Shown: in pieces, positions 12,899 to 21,848 of the stretch | Layout of the letters: the number at the start of each line of letters is the position of its first letter | Numbering within the stretch: position 1 is the stretch's first letter | Source: Spongilla lacustris | Taxonomy: Eukaryota > Porifera > Demospongiae > Spongillida > Spongillidae | Direction of reading: 5' to 3' | Length of the DNA stretch: 64,000 nt | NCBI GenBank assembly: GCA_949361645.1 | Contig: OX442421.1 | Span: 4,135,320-4,199,319, forward strand | Made by a program: the position numbers and the translations under genes | The notes under the pieces: model-generated | What the model was told of the DNA's origin: nothing | What the model saw: only the letters and a program-made list of their open reading frames with translations | Databases searched by the model: none

Positions 12899-13602
12899 AT
12901 GGAAGGAGAATTCAAGATAAAGTTGAAAGATAATCGAGAACCATTTTCATTAATGACTCCTAGAAGAGTTGCACTATCTTTGCTTCCAAAAGTTAAAGAA
13001 CTTCTAAGAATGGAGAAACTGGGAGTCATTTCTAAATTAACCTACAGAGTGGTACTCAGGAATGGTGGTTGCTCCAAAGCCGAATGGTTCTGTAAGGATA
13101 TGTGTTGATTACCGAAGTTAAATGACAATGTCATGAGATGCCATCTGTGTAGCAAACTCTAGCCCAGTTGAATGAAGCAAAGTTGTTTTCAAAACTGGAC
13201 GCAAATTCAGGATTCTGGCAAATCCCTCTTTGCAGACAGTCTACTCTGTTGACAACGTTCATCACACCCTTTGGCAGATATTGTTTTAATATTTTGGTCC
13301 ATGGCAAAAAGGAGCAAGAGCATAACCAGAATTTGATATCAGTATTGGGCAGGATACAATCAGCAGGAGTGACACTCAACGAAGAAAAATGTTTGTTTGG
13401 AAAAAACAGATCAAGTTTCTGGGACAAATCATTGATGAGAATGGCATTGATTCAGATCATGATAAAAGCAATAAGAGACATGGCAGCTCCAACAAATGTT
13501 ACTGAAATCCGCAGGTTTCTGGGAATGGTGAATCAACTCAGTAAATTCTCCCCTCACCTCGCTGATGAAACTAAGCTGTTAAGAGAGTTGCTGAGTTCAT
13601 AG
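12899..13602 (+). pseudogene. Inner gypsy reverse transcriptase, catalytic box deleted
   Basis: The N-terminal fingers (KVKELLRMEKLGVISK) are in the protease frame. After breaks the palm resumes with LFSKLDANSGFWQIPL (first catalytic Asp region) and TTFITPFGRYCFN. The segment that should carry the Y/F-x-DD box is missing: RYCFN is followed at once by ILVHGKKEQEH, which normally comes after it, and then by the GVTLNEEKCLFGK thumb region. Several stops and shifts separate the parts. It cannot polymerise DNA. Confidence 0.82.
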
Positions 13603-14148
13603 AACCAGTGGGCATGGGGTTCAGCTCAGCAAGAGTCATTTGATAAAATCAAGGCAAAGCTAAGTTCTACACAAGTATTGGCAATGTACAATGCAGCGTA
13701 TGAAACCTGCGTTTCAGCAGATGCTCCTCGTATGGTCTGGAAGCAGTATTGCAACAAAAACAAGCTTCAAGAGTATTAAGACCAGTTGCCTACAGTTTGT
13801 ATATCTCTTGAGCATTATCAGAAACCGAACAACGCTATGCACAAATAGAAAAGGAAGCGTTAGCTGTCACCTGGGCTTGTGAACGATTTCGGATTACTTG
13901 ACAGGAATGCAATTCCATACTGAGACGAACCACAAACCACTCGTACCTTTGCTCACTCCAAAGAAATGTCTAGAGGAATTGCCAATTCGAGTCCAAAGAT
14001 TTTGTCTTTGATGCAGTTTACGTATTCAATGTCCCATGCTCCAGGTAAAGACCTTTCCATTGCTGACACACTTTCTCGAGCAGCAGTCAACCAAGGCCAA
14101 GACCTATCAGATGCTGTATTTGAAGAAGAGACAGCTGCCTTTGCCTGA
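13603..14148 (+). pseudogene. Inner gypsy RNase H region, fragmented
   Basis: Pieces in shifting frames: WAWGSAQQESFDKIKAKL after the RT thumb, a degraded middle with several stops (13690..13960), and a C-terminal part with HAPGKDLSIADTLSRA at ~14036..14085, a hallmark of the gypsy RNase H end (AD-LSR). Inactive. Confidence 0.75.
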
Positions 14149-14719
14149 CATATTGTATTACCATGATGGACTATTGCTACGTGCTAGTCGGCTGGTAATA
14201 CCATCACCGCTGCAGGGAGACATTTTGATCAGGATACACTCTGGTCATCAGGGTCTAACTAAATGTAGGGAGAGAGTGAGGCAATGTGTTTGGTGGCCAG
14301 GTATGTCTAAAGATCTGGAGAAAGTAATCATGCAGTGTCAAGTATGCTGCCAACATCGACAGCAGCACACTGAACCTTTGATGCCAACCCCATTTCCAGA
14401 TTACCCTTGGCAGAAAGTGGCATCGGACTTATTTGATTGGCATAAGAATGTTGTTGTAAACTACTACTCTCGATTCATTGAAATTGCAAAGCTCTCTTCC
14501 ACCACCTCAACTGATGTAGTGACTCATTTGAGGTCAATTTTTGCCCGTCACAGCATTCCAGAGGTCTTCATATCAGACAGTGGTCCTCAATACTCATCCT
14601 CTTTGTTTGCTAAGTTTTCTCGAGAATACAAGTTCAACCATATAACAAGTAGCCCACGATACCTGCAAGCACATGGAGAAGCAGAAAGTGCAGTGAAGAC
14701 CATAAAAGCAATGCAGTGA
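14149..14719 (+). pseudogene. Inner gypsy integrase (zinc finger and DDE core)
   Basis: The longest open stretch of the nest. The zinc finger (HHCC) shows HSGHQGLTKCRERV then MQCQVCCQH. The core has D in VASDLFDW, D in FISDSGPQYSS and E in AHGEAESAVKTIK, the DDE triad. A few residues are missing after DLFDWHKN compared with relatives. It terminates at TGA 14717..14719 just after the catalytic Glu. Integrases insert element cDNA; this one lacks its C-terminal domain in frame. Confidence 0.82.
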
Positions 14720-15302
14720 TCCATACCTGGGTCTTCTAGCTTACCGAACAACGCCACTGGAGAATGGGTACAGCCCAGCTGAACTATCAATGGGCCGAAA
14801 ATTACAGCCAACATTGCCAGTGATCAAAACTCTGTTGATGCCAAAAGCTCCACCATTTGAGTCCTTGAGGCAGAATTTGAGTCCTTGATGCAGGAGGAGA
14901 AAAGACGTAGAAAGATGAAGCTGAATTTTGATCCACATTGCAAAGCAACATCATCAAGGCCATTGCAGAAAAGAGAAGAGGTTTGGCTACCTGACACTTC
15001 AGCAAGTGGTACTGTTCAAGCTGAAGTGGTCATATATTGTACATTCTGACAATGGAGATCTCAGGCCGAATCGTAAACATCTGGTTCCAATGGACTTGAC
15101 TAGGACAAAAGATGAGTCTACAGAGATCGAACTTCCTCAGGCACAGCCGGAACTACCTGAAATACTGCCTGAAGGGGAAACAGAAGCTGAAGTACTACCT
15201 GAAAATGAAGTAATACTCAAAAAGGTCCCACCAAGTGAAACAGCTGTTCCTGAACCACTTCCAGAAGGCACAAAAGTGGAAGATTGTCAAGCCCCCAAAT
15301 AG
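14720..15302 (+). pseudogene. Inner gypsy integrase C-terminal tail, frame-shifted
   Basis: Continues the integrase in other frames: YLGLLAYRTTPLENGYSPAE, MGRKLQPTLPV, then a VWLPDTSASGTVQAEVV region, then SYIVHSDNGDLRPNRKHLVP and a Glu/Pro-rich tail with repeated ELPE/ILPE/VLPE units ending at a stop at 15302. An 18-bp near-duplicate 'gagtccttga.gcag' around 14860..14895 is a local slippage duplication. The expected 3' LTR does not follow. Confidence 0.7.
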
Positions 15303-16212
15303 ACTCCCAAGCTCATGGCCAGAATTAAAAGCACTGTGTCCCCACAGGAACAAGACCCTGATGGTGTGTACGCCATGCAGACCGTGCTGAAGCTGTTGCA
15401 GCTGTCTCTCCACTTGCACTTGATTTGGTGAAAGAGACATGTGAACTGTTGCAGATCAGAAAAACATGCACCACGCCGTACCATCCGCAGGGTAATGGAA
15501 TGGTGGAGCGGTTCAATCGGACTCTATTGGATATGCTCTCCACTGCAGTTGGCAACCGTCAAGCTGATTGGCAGCAGCACATATGTAAACTTTGTCTGGA
15601 TTACAACTGCAGTATCCATTCCTCCACAGGATTTACTCCATTTTTCTTGATGTTCAGATGCCAGGTGAAGCTGCACAAATCAGATGGAGTCACACACTAT
15701 CTCAGAGTATGCGAAAGACAGCTTGCAAGAAGCATACTCATTGGAGGCAGAAAGAGCTGTATGACAAAAAAGTACATGGGAAGTCATTTAGCCTGGGCAA
15801 GTTGGTGTGGCTACACTCCACAGCTGTTCCTCGTGGTCAATCCAGAAAATTACACCACCATTGGAAAGGACCCTTTAAGGTCATGGAACGACTGGGCGAG
15901 AGCATGTACAAAATCAAAACTCTTCAAGGGCGGAGAAAAACAACAATTGTTCATTTTGACAGGCTCAAGCCATGTGTAGTATCCAATGACAACCCAGAAA
16001 CCATAGCTTCCAGAGAACTCTGGTTGACAGTGATGACGAGCAGCACGATAAGCCAGCTGGGCAAGGAGAACCAGCAGAGCAAGAAGAGGCAGCAGTGCCA
16101 GAAATTGCAATTCCACCTGCACCACCTGAACATGCTGATATCCAGTCCAAGATCGACAACGCATGCAGCAGCACTATGGAATATACGTGGAACACTAAAC
16201 GAAAGGGAGCAG
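15303..16212 (+). pseudogene. Outer gypsy integrase, C-terminal half
   Basis: From ~15366 the frame reads into CELLQIRKTCTTPYHPQGNG and MVERFNRTLLDML (third catalytic acidic residue in the NGMVERFN motif), then DWQQHICKLCLDYN and STGFTPFFLMF. A frameshift near 15660 leads to WRQKELYDKKVHG and the GPY/F-type module HWKGPFKVMERLGESMYKIK. The first two catalytic Asp residues are missing because the inner element's tail sits in their place. The sequence then runs to the 3' LTR at 16213. Confidence 0.78.
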
Positions 16213-16367
16213 TGTAATACAGGATTCAATAGTCTGCGCTTGTGCAGAACAATATTCTGATGGAGCATTTTGTAATAGATTGTCACACGCACACCCATGA
16301 TCATTTTTGTATGTATAATACGTCAGACTGTACCTAGTGCATCTGCTATAAATCTTGGCCAATTACA
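16213..16367 (+). repeat. 3' LTR of outer gypsy element
   Basis: 155 bp, TG...CA, followed by the second atac. Shorter than the 5' LTR mainly because of small internal deletions. Confidence 0.8.
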
Positions 16368-16636
16368 ATACTATAAAGTTGCATGAGCGAGGGAACTTCT
16401 TCAACCAATGCAAAATGTATGGTCAGCAAGATGTTTCTAATTAGTACTAGCACTGTGAAAAGATGCGTTACTGCCTGGGAGACAACAGGATCGAGAGGAA
16501 GCTTTGCAAGATCATTGTAGCTAATTAATACCAATTGTTGGTTTAAAAGCCTTCCTAAAGTAGTGGTACATCTCTGCTGGCTCTTAGTGGCAGCCTGGAT
16601 TGTAATTGGTATTGAAAAGAACTATATTCAGCTTCC
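16368..16636. other. Non-coding stretch between gypsy nest and LINE
   Basis: About 270 bp with no recognised match, probably interior of the foldback element. A short CTG/TTG/TTA-rich run (16690..16715) borders the point where LINE homology begins. Equivalents are at 32574..32842 and 57767..58035. Confidence 0.4.
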
Positions 16637-18175
16637 TTGATTGCTTTGTCCGTCTTCTATCGTGACAATGATAACTACAATAAATCTTGTTACTGCTGTT
16701 GTTATTGTTGTTATGATGGGGTTGTGGCTGGTGTCAGCACAGAGGTAAGAAGAGTACTTGCCATTCTAGAAGAAAAGGGTCCTTCCTTGGGCCTCCATAT
16801 CAACATACCTAAGTGTGAAGTTTTTTGTTGTGGTGACCTAAGCCTATTCCCATCATCAATGAAGCAGTCACACCAGCCCAACCTTGAAATCTTAGGGATT
16901 CCCATTGGTGACCTTGACTTTTGTACCAGCTATATTTCACAGAAGCACAACTTAGCTAAACAACTCATGCTACAGCTTGAGGAAGTAGGCTCACATGACC
17001 CTCAAGTAGCATTGATGCTCCTCTGCACTTGTAGTGGCTTCTGTAAATTAGCTCATCTGGCTCGGGCAACACCACCATCCCTCTCTCTCAAGGCACTTGA
17101 GCTTTTTGACATAGACATTAGAAACTGCCTGTCACAGAGTACATCAGTTGACATGACAGACCTCTCCTGGAAACAGGCCCAGCTGAGCCTCAGTAAAGGT
17201 GGCTTAGGTCTGCGGTCTCTTGTGCTTCATGCACCAGCCGCTTACAATGCCTCTGTTTGTTCATCAGGGTATGGCCACCAATCACACACCCACCTTGCCC
17301 ATGCAGTTGATATATTTAACACTTGTGTTGCTTCTTCTGATTTAATTTCACTGGATTCCATCTTAACTTCCCCTTTGAGGCAAAGGGCTCTATCCTCAAA
17401 ATTGGATGATTTTCAATTCCATGCCCTTTTCAACGTGTCATCAGTGGCGGATAGGGCACGCCTTCTATCCATCTCTGTCCCTCATTCTTCCTCGTGGCTT
17501 TCAGTTGTCCCCTCAGAAGGTCTAGGCCTCCACTTTGAGCCAAACCAGTACCATGTTGCTCTCAAATGGTGGCTAGGCTTAGACACTTCAGGTGGCTCAC
17601 AGTGTTCCCTTTGCCCAGATTCCATCCTAGATCCCCTAGGCCATCATGCTACCACATGCAAACGAGGGGGAGATGTTGTACATCGTCATAACTTGTTGAG
17701 GGATGTTTTTGCTGATTCTTGTCGTTTGGCACACCTAAGTGTCAAAGTTGAAGTAGGAAATAACCTAACTCCAGATCATGACCACACAAGACCGGCGGAT
17801 GTTCTTGTCCACAACTGGTCACAAGGCAAGCCTGCAGCTTTTGACTTTTCAGTTACCTCACCGCTTAATTCACTTAATTTGTCGGAAGTGGGAGTATCTT
17901 CAGGAGTAGCTGCTGAGGCCTCTGAGATAAGGAAGCATAACCGCAATGATGGCAAGTGTGAGGATTTAGGATGGGCTTGTATCCCTTTGGTTGTTGAGAC
18001 CTATGGTGCGTGGGGTCAAGAGGCTGTGAAGAGTTTTGCTCAGTTGGCACCGCAGCTAGCAATCACCTGCTCCAAGCCAAAGTCTGTCGTCATTCATGAC
18101 CTGTATGGCAGACTTAACACCTGCCTTGTAAAATCAGTGGCATCGGCCATCCTTAGTAGGATCGAGCCCCTTTGA
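16637..18175 (+). pseudogene. 5'-truncated non-LTR retrotransposon: RT thumb, CCHC finger, restriction-like endonuclease (copy 1)
   Basis: A 512-codon open frame. The first ~25 residues are not family-like. LINE homology starts at YDGVVAGVSTEVRRVLAILE, the segment just after the RT Y-x-DD box, which is itself disrupted by a trinucleotide-rich run. The thumb/linker region follows (GGLGLRSLVLHAPAAYNAS; ALKWWLGLDTS), then a CX2C-X9-HH-X3-C zinc finger at residues 323-341, and a restriction-like endonuclease motif RPADV...AAFDFSV (Asp388, Asp403; PD-x12-14-D spacing). The C-terminal CIPLVVETYGAWG block is conserved in the second LINE remnant at 22802..23074. The frame is long and open, so truncation may be recent or the C-terminal part under some constraint, but RT fingers and palm are gone. 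AATAAA-like signals follow at ~18230. Confidence 0.75.
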
Positions 18176-18780
18176 ACTGTTTTTGTGTTACATGCTTGCT
18201 ATATTATGTATCCATTATACTACAATAATGTAAATAAATATAAAGTTATTCATCCGAAAATGGCTAACTTTTAATACCCAAACAAACTTTTTAGTTGCAG
18301 TGAAAACAAAACTTTTCATTAAACGAGCGTTTCAGATATAGATACCTGTCTTCCATGCGTTATTTAAATATGGTAGCCTAAACACAACACAATACGAGGC
18401 AATCAGCTAGATGCGTTTCCCCCCTAAAACAGCACATCTGCAGCTACGGTTCTCGAACTCTTTACTGCATTCAACAGTTGGCCCAGCCATGTGGTATGGC
18501 TTTATGCAGGGTAGTTACATGCCAACGTTCGGCCTGATCTGTTTCCCAGCGAAATGGGGGAGAAATAATCTTGAAATGTTTTGCTGAACGAGGAACACAA
18601 ATTCCCCAATATAGAAAGCAAGATGTTACATGACAAGCTTCAATTTCAAACCCTTTATGAAAACTTCCTTGCCAATCAAAACTGCATTATTAGAATTCAA
18701 ATAGCTCAAACCATTATTGATAAACCACATTGAAGACCTAGGGGGAAAAAATATACTCAACTAGCACGGTTTCCACTGTA

Positions 18781-20228
18781 GGTTATGAATAATTTTACAT
18801 AGATGTATACCCTTAAGTATTGTATAATGTCATTTTCTTAGTCCTTTTGTATCTGCTGCAAATTAGCATTCACTGTAAATTGTACACTTCGCTACAAGGG
18901 TCAGTGTTCTTAATTGGCACCATGTCAATGGCAATTCAAACATCACTAGTACTTAGATCTGCAAGAGCAAAGCAGAGCTAGTAAGCGTAATTTTGCAAAG
19001 CTAGTTGTAAGATCAACAGCAGCATGTACACGATCTGGAAATACAATCATTTTTTTCTAAATGCCCTTTTTGAGGAGGGAGCTTATGTTTTTAATCTCCA
19101 GCATCCTCGATTAAGGATCACCCTTAAATAAGCATCAGTAGGGGATACAGGAATTCGGCGAGGGTGCCCACATATATACTTGATTGGGGTAAGGGGCATC
19201 CACTTTGTGCATGCAAAAAAATTTGCAACATACCCAAATTTATCCATACATAATAGAGGGATTGGAAACCGTTAAGAATACGTTCTTGTTCCCATGCTGT
19301 TGTGGATTTAAATGGCTGTTTCATCTGTCAGTGCATTCAGTTACTTTGATTCTTGAGCCACTTAAAATTTGCATCATATTCAGATGATCTACTTCAAGCA
19401 TTGAACAATATTACACTAGACTATTTCGTCCCCTGTACATCCTGCAGGATATACAACAGCTGCATAAATTAAGACACATCAACAGACCTATAGCCTGCAG
19501 TTTGAAACCCATCACTATTTTGACTAGAAAACTGCTTTGTGGCATGTATATAAATGCTAGTCAAGTCACAGATGGCCGTAAGCGCATTGGTCGGCCACAG
19601 CACAATCCTCAAACAATCAAACCACAATACTGATACAGGTGTCGGAACTGGGCAGAAGTATTTCCCCCCCCCCCCCCCCCCCTCCCTCCCCCATGCATGG
19701 GATGTACTACACGATTAATGTTACTGTATCGCCATACAATTCTTTAGGTTCGTTCATGTACGCATCACTGTCGCTTATACGATGTCATTGTATGAATTCA
19801 ATAAACACATGCATGCTCCACCCCCACATTAAATTACCTAATTTATCTTTGGAGGCCTCTGATACAAAGCATGCTTTTAAACAATGTATCGTCAAGAAGC
19901 ACTACATAAAAGCATGAAGCACGTTTATGCGCACGTGACTGGGGTATTGATAGTAATTATACTTATGGTTACCCACTAGATCCGCTTTCAGGATGGTGTT
20001 GAGGTATTAAAACAATGAGATCAGCTTAGTGACTACAATCATCATTGATTGATTTTCAATGCACACAAACACAGGTAATGCTCAATCATCCAGTTTTGTG
20101 AAAATATTAAATTATACTGTAGCTCCAGTAACCACTCAGTACAACCGCCAATTTCTTAAGTGAAATGATGTGTGGAATAGAAAAGCTAAGCAAAGATGAC
20201 GGAAATGGTGTGGAAAGTGCAAATGTGC
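18781..20228. other. Non-coding distal part of block A shared by all three copies
   Basis: No recognisable gene. It has a 19-C run at 19664..19682 (18 C at 61063..61080; 19 G at 29528..29546). ORFs here are short and unlike known families. Equivalents are 28982..30429 and 60180..61626. Position 20228 is the last base common to all three copies. Confidence 0.6.
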
Positions 20229-21021
20229 ATATATTACATATATTGCGCGTGCATGGTTTCTGAATGTTTGGTCCAGAAGTCCCTATCAGCATGCATTGCA
20301 GGAGTTATTTATCAACTGACTACAGGTAGGAAGGCACATGTATGTTTCAAAACGACTTGATTTTTTAATTTCCTATACAGGTTTTAGTGCTGACTATAAT
20401 TTAGATTTTTTAATAAATCACTAAAGTTCTAAAATGCATTGTGCATATCTCAAATAGATATATATTGCATTTTTAGAAAATTATTTGATGAATATAAATC
20501 TACTTTTCAGGTCTTTGTGATTGATACTTAAAAAAGTATTGATGACTTGAAAGTCGAAAATCACAAAAAATGATTTGCAGAATTTGTATACACTACGTCA
20601 CTTTAAAAATGCTATTTATACACAACCAAGGCAATGGCCCGTATTGCATTACAATACGGTACACCATTGGTATACCATCGGAGAAAGCAACTTATTGAAT
20701 CAACGCCATTAACTTTTATACAGCCCGCTACAGATTGTGATTACAAACGGCAACAACCTGTTGTACATATGCAGTTGCGTAGGAACGAGTTTAAAAGTGC
20801 ATGTGGGGGGGGAAGGGGGGGGGGGGCAAACTTTGATAGTATACGTAGGAAGTAGTTGGAAAGTGGTCAGGCACAGAGCCCCAAAAACTAAAACATCTCG
20901 TCTCCAGTTTTGGCTAAGGATGAAGCTATGCATTTTTTGCAGCAATGAAGTCCTCGGAACAGAAGCACTTCGCGTCCCTGACAGCATTTTTTGCTGGTAT
21001 GTCTGATGGCATGACCTTCAC
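20229..21021. other. Non-coding stretch found only in copies 1 and 2
   Basis: Absent from copy 3, which diverges at 61627; its mirror is 28190..28981. It includes G-rich runs at 20805..20826 and AT-rich sequence. No convincing coding or RNA feature. Confidence 0.5.
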
Positions 21022-21537
21022 ATCCCCCCTGCAAGTAGATCCTTCACTGAAAAGGCGATAGATCATCTTGAATCAACCCCTGTCTATTGCCAGGGCTGCA
21101 TTTATAACATAAAATACTCTGCCCGAAAGTAGCGCCGGGCACACAATTAAATGTATGTGGATTAATTAATGGACCTGCGATGTAGATAAAAGTAGTTTTA
21201 GCATATCATATTCATAACTAGTCATTTGGCTGAAACGCTAAATTCAGTGGTTCAGAATCACGGGGTAGCGAGTTCGAATCCTGCAAAGATTGGTGATTTT
21301 TCACCCGAGGAGTTTGGCAATAAAAAGGGTTTGGGCCCGCCTCTCATCCTCCCATGATGCAGGTTTGACAACTTGACCGCCCCGCTAGATTCCCACTTCG
21401 ACAAATAATCGCATTAGTCCGCTTCACATCCGCTAGTAATTTCCCGTATCGCTTTTTTTTTCTCTCTTTTTTTTTTTTTCATTTCAAATTATTTTTTCTT
21501 CTCCGGTTACAGGGATACCATACGCTGGGCTGAGCGA
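21022..21537 (+). repeat. Dispersed repeat with tRNA-Leu-like SINE module, ends at the N gap
   Basis: Same unit as in the core arms, uninterrupted by the transposon, with an intact acctgcgat site at 21173..21181. The tRNA-like block is at 21227..21284 (loop TTCAGAA, B box gttcgaatcc). Long T-rich runs at 21450..21480 replace the shorter run of the core copies. It is cut off by the N run within 'gctgagcga'. Confidence 0.55.
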
Positions 21538-21737
21538 NNNNNNNNNNNNNNNNNNNNNNNNNNNNNNNNNNNNNNNNNNNNNNNNNNNNNNNNNNNNNNN
21601 NNNNNNNNNNNNNNNNNNNNNNNNNNNNNNNNNNNNNNNNNNNNNNNNNNNNNNNNNNNNNNNNNNNNNNNNNNNNNNNNNNNNNNNNNNNNNNNNNNNN
21701 NNNNNNNNNNNNNNNNNNNNNNNNNNNNNNNNNNNNN
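21538..21737. other. Assembly gap (200 N)
   Basis: Exactly 200 N, so probably a scaffold placeholder. The left side is the end of duplicated block A; the right side begins inside an exon of the GSTK-like gene, so the 5' exons and promoter of that gene are hidden or missing. Confidence 0.99.
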
Positions 21738-21848
21738 CGCATATACGCTCGACAGGTGGTTTGTACGAAAATGTCAAGGCTCCACAAGGCAAGGGCGGTT
21801 CTGCAACAGATGTGATGGCTCCAGTGAAAGCAACATTGCTACACCAAG
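21738..21848 (+). CDS. GSTK-like gene, first visible exon (cut by gap)
   Basis: The frame starts at 21740 and encodes GGLYENVKAPQGKGG, then SATDVMAPVKATLLHQ, the segment after the LLGA/GG turn in HCCA-isomerase-like proteins. It ends at G of a split Asp codon; the donor is gcaagt (GC-AG intron 21849..21922). Confidence 0.75.

Larger units (their letters stand above)
11061..16367 (+). mobile_element. Composite Ty3/gypsy LTR retrotransposon nest (copy 1)
   Basis: Outer LTRs tgtaatacag...ttggccacttaca at 11061..11242 and tgtaatacag...ttggccaattaca at 16213..16367 share long matching blocks but differ by indels and SNPs, so the insertion is not recent. Both end TG...CA, with a 4-bp flanking duplication atac at 11057..11060 and 16368..16371. 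The outer element contributes a gag start (to 11558) and an integrase C-terminal half (from ~15366). Between them lies a second gypsy element beginning with its own LTR at 11559 and ending in its integrase tail at 15302. No 3' LTR of the inner element is visible, so the nest was rearranged. All frames are broken. Confidence 0.85.
10313..18778. mobile_element. Foldback DNA element with ~550-bp inverted ends, host of the retroelement nest (copy 1)
   Basis: 10313..~10870 and ~18215..18778 are inverted repeats, by eye about 80% similar. Outer ends are cagtgggaacc and ggtttccactg, each flanked by TA, so the element looks like a TA-targeting (mariner/pogo-type) foldback. It disrupts the hAT relic at its left edge. 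No transposase belonging to it is visible; the interior is now occupied by the gypsy composite and the truncated LINE. The divergence of the arms makes it older than the large duplications. Confidence 0.65.

Noticed and set aside
15850..16304. Minus-strand ORFs opposite the gypsy integrase end
   Set aside because: Shadows of the plus-strand integrase and LTR, repeated in all copies.
19639..19917. ORF with a poly-proline run, and a differently extended version in copy 3
   Set aside because: Created by the poly-C tract; its length changes with one C, and there is no family resemblance.
20709..21006. Overlapping ORFs including a Cys-containing CFCSEDF segment on the minus strand
   Set aside because: Weak resemblance to a THAP-type motif only; no flanking residues of that fold, and the frame is short.
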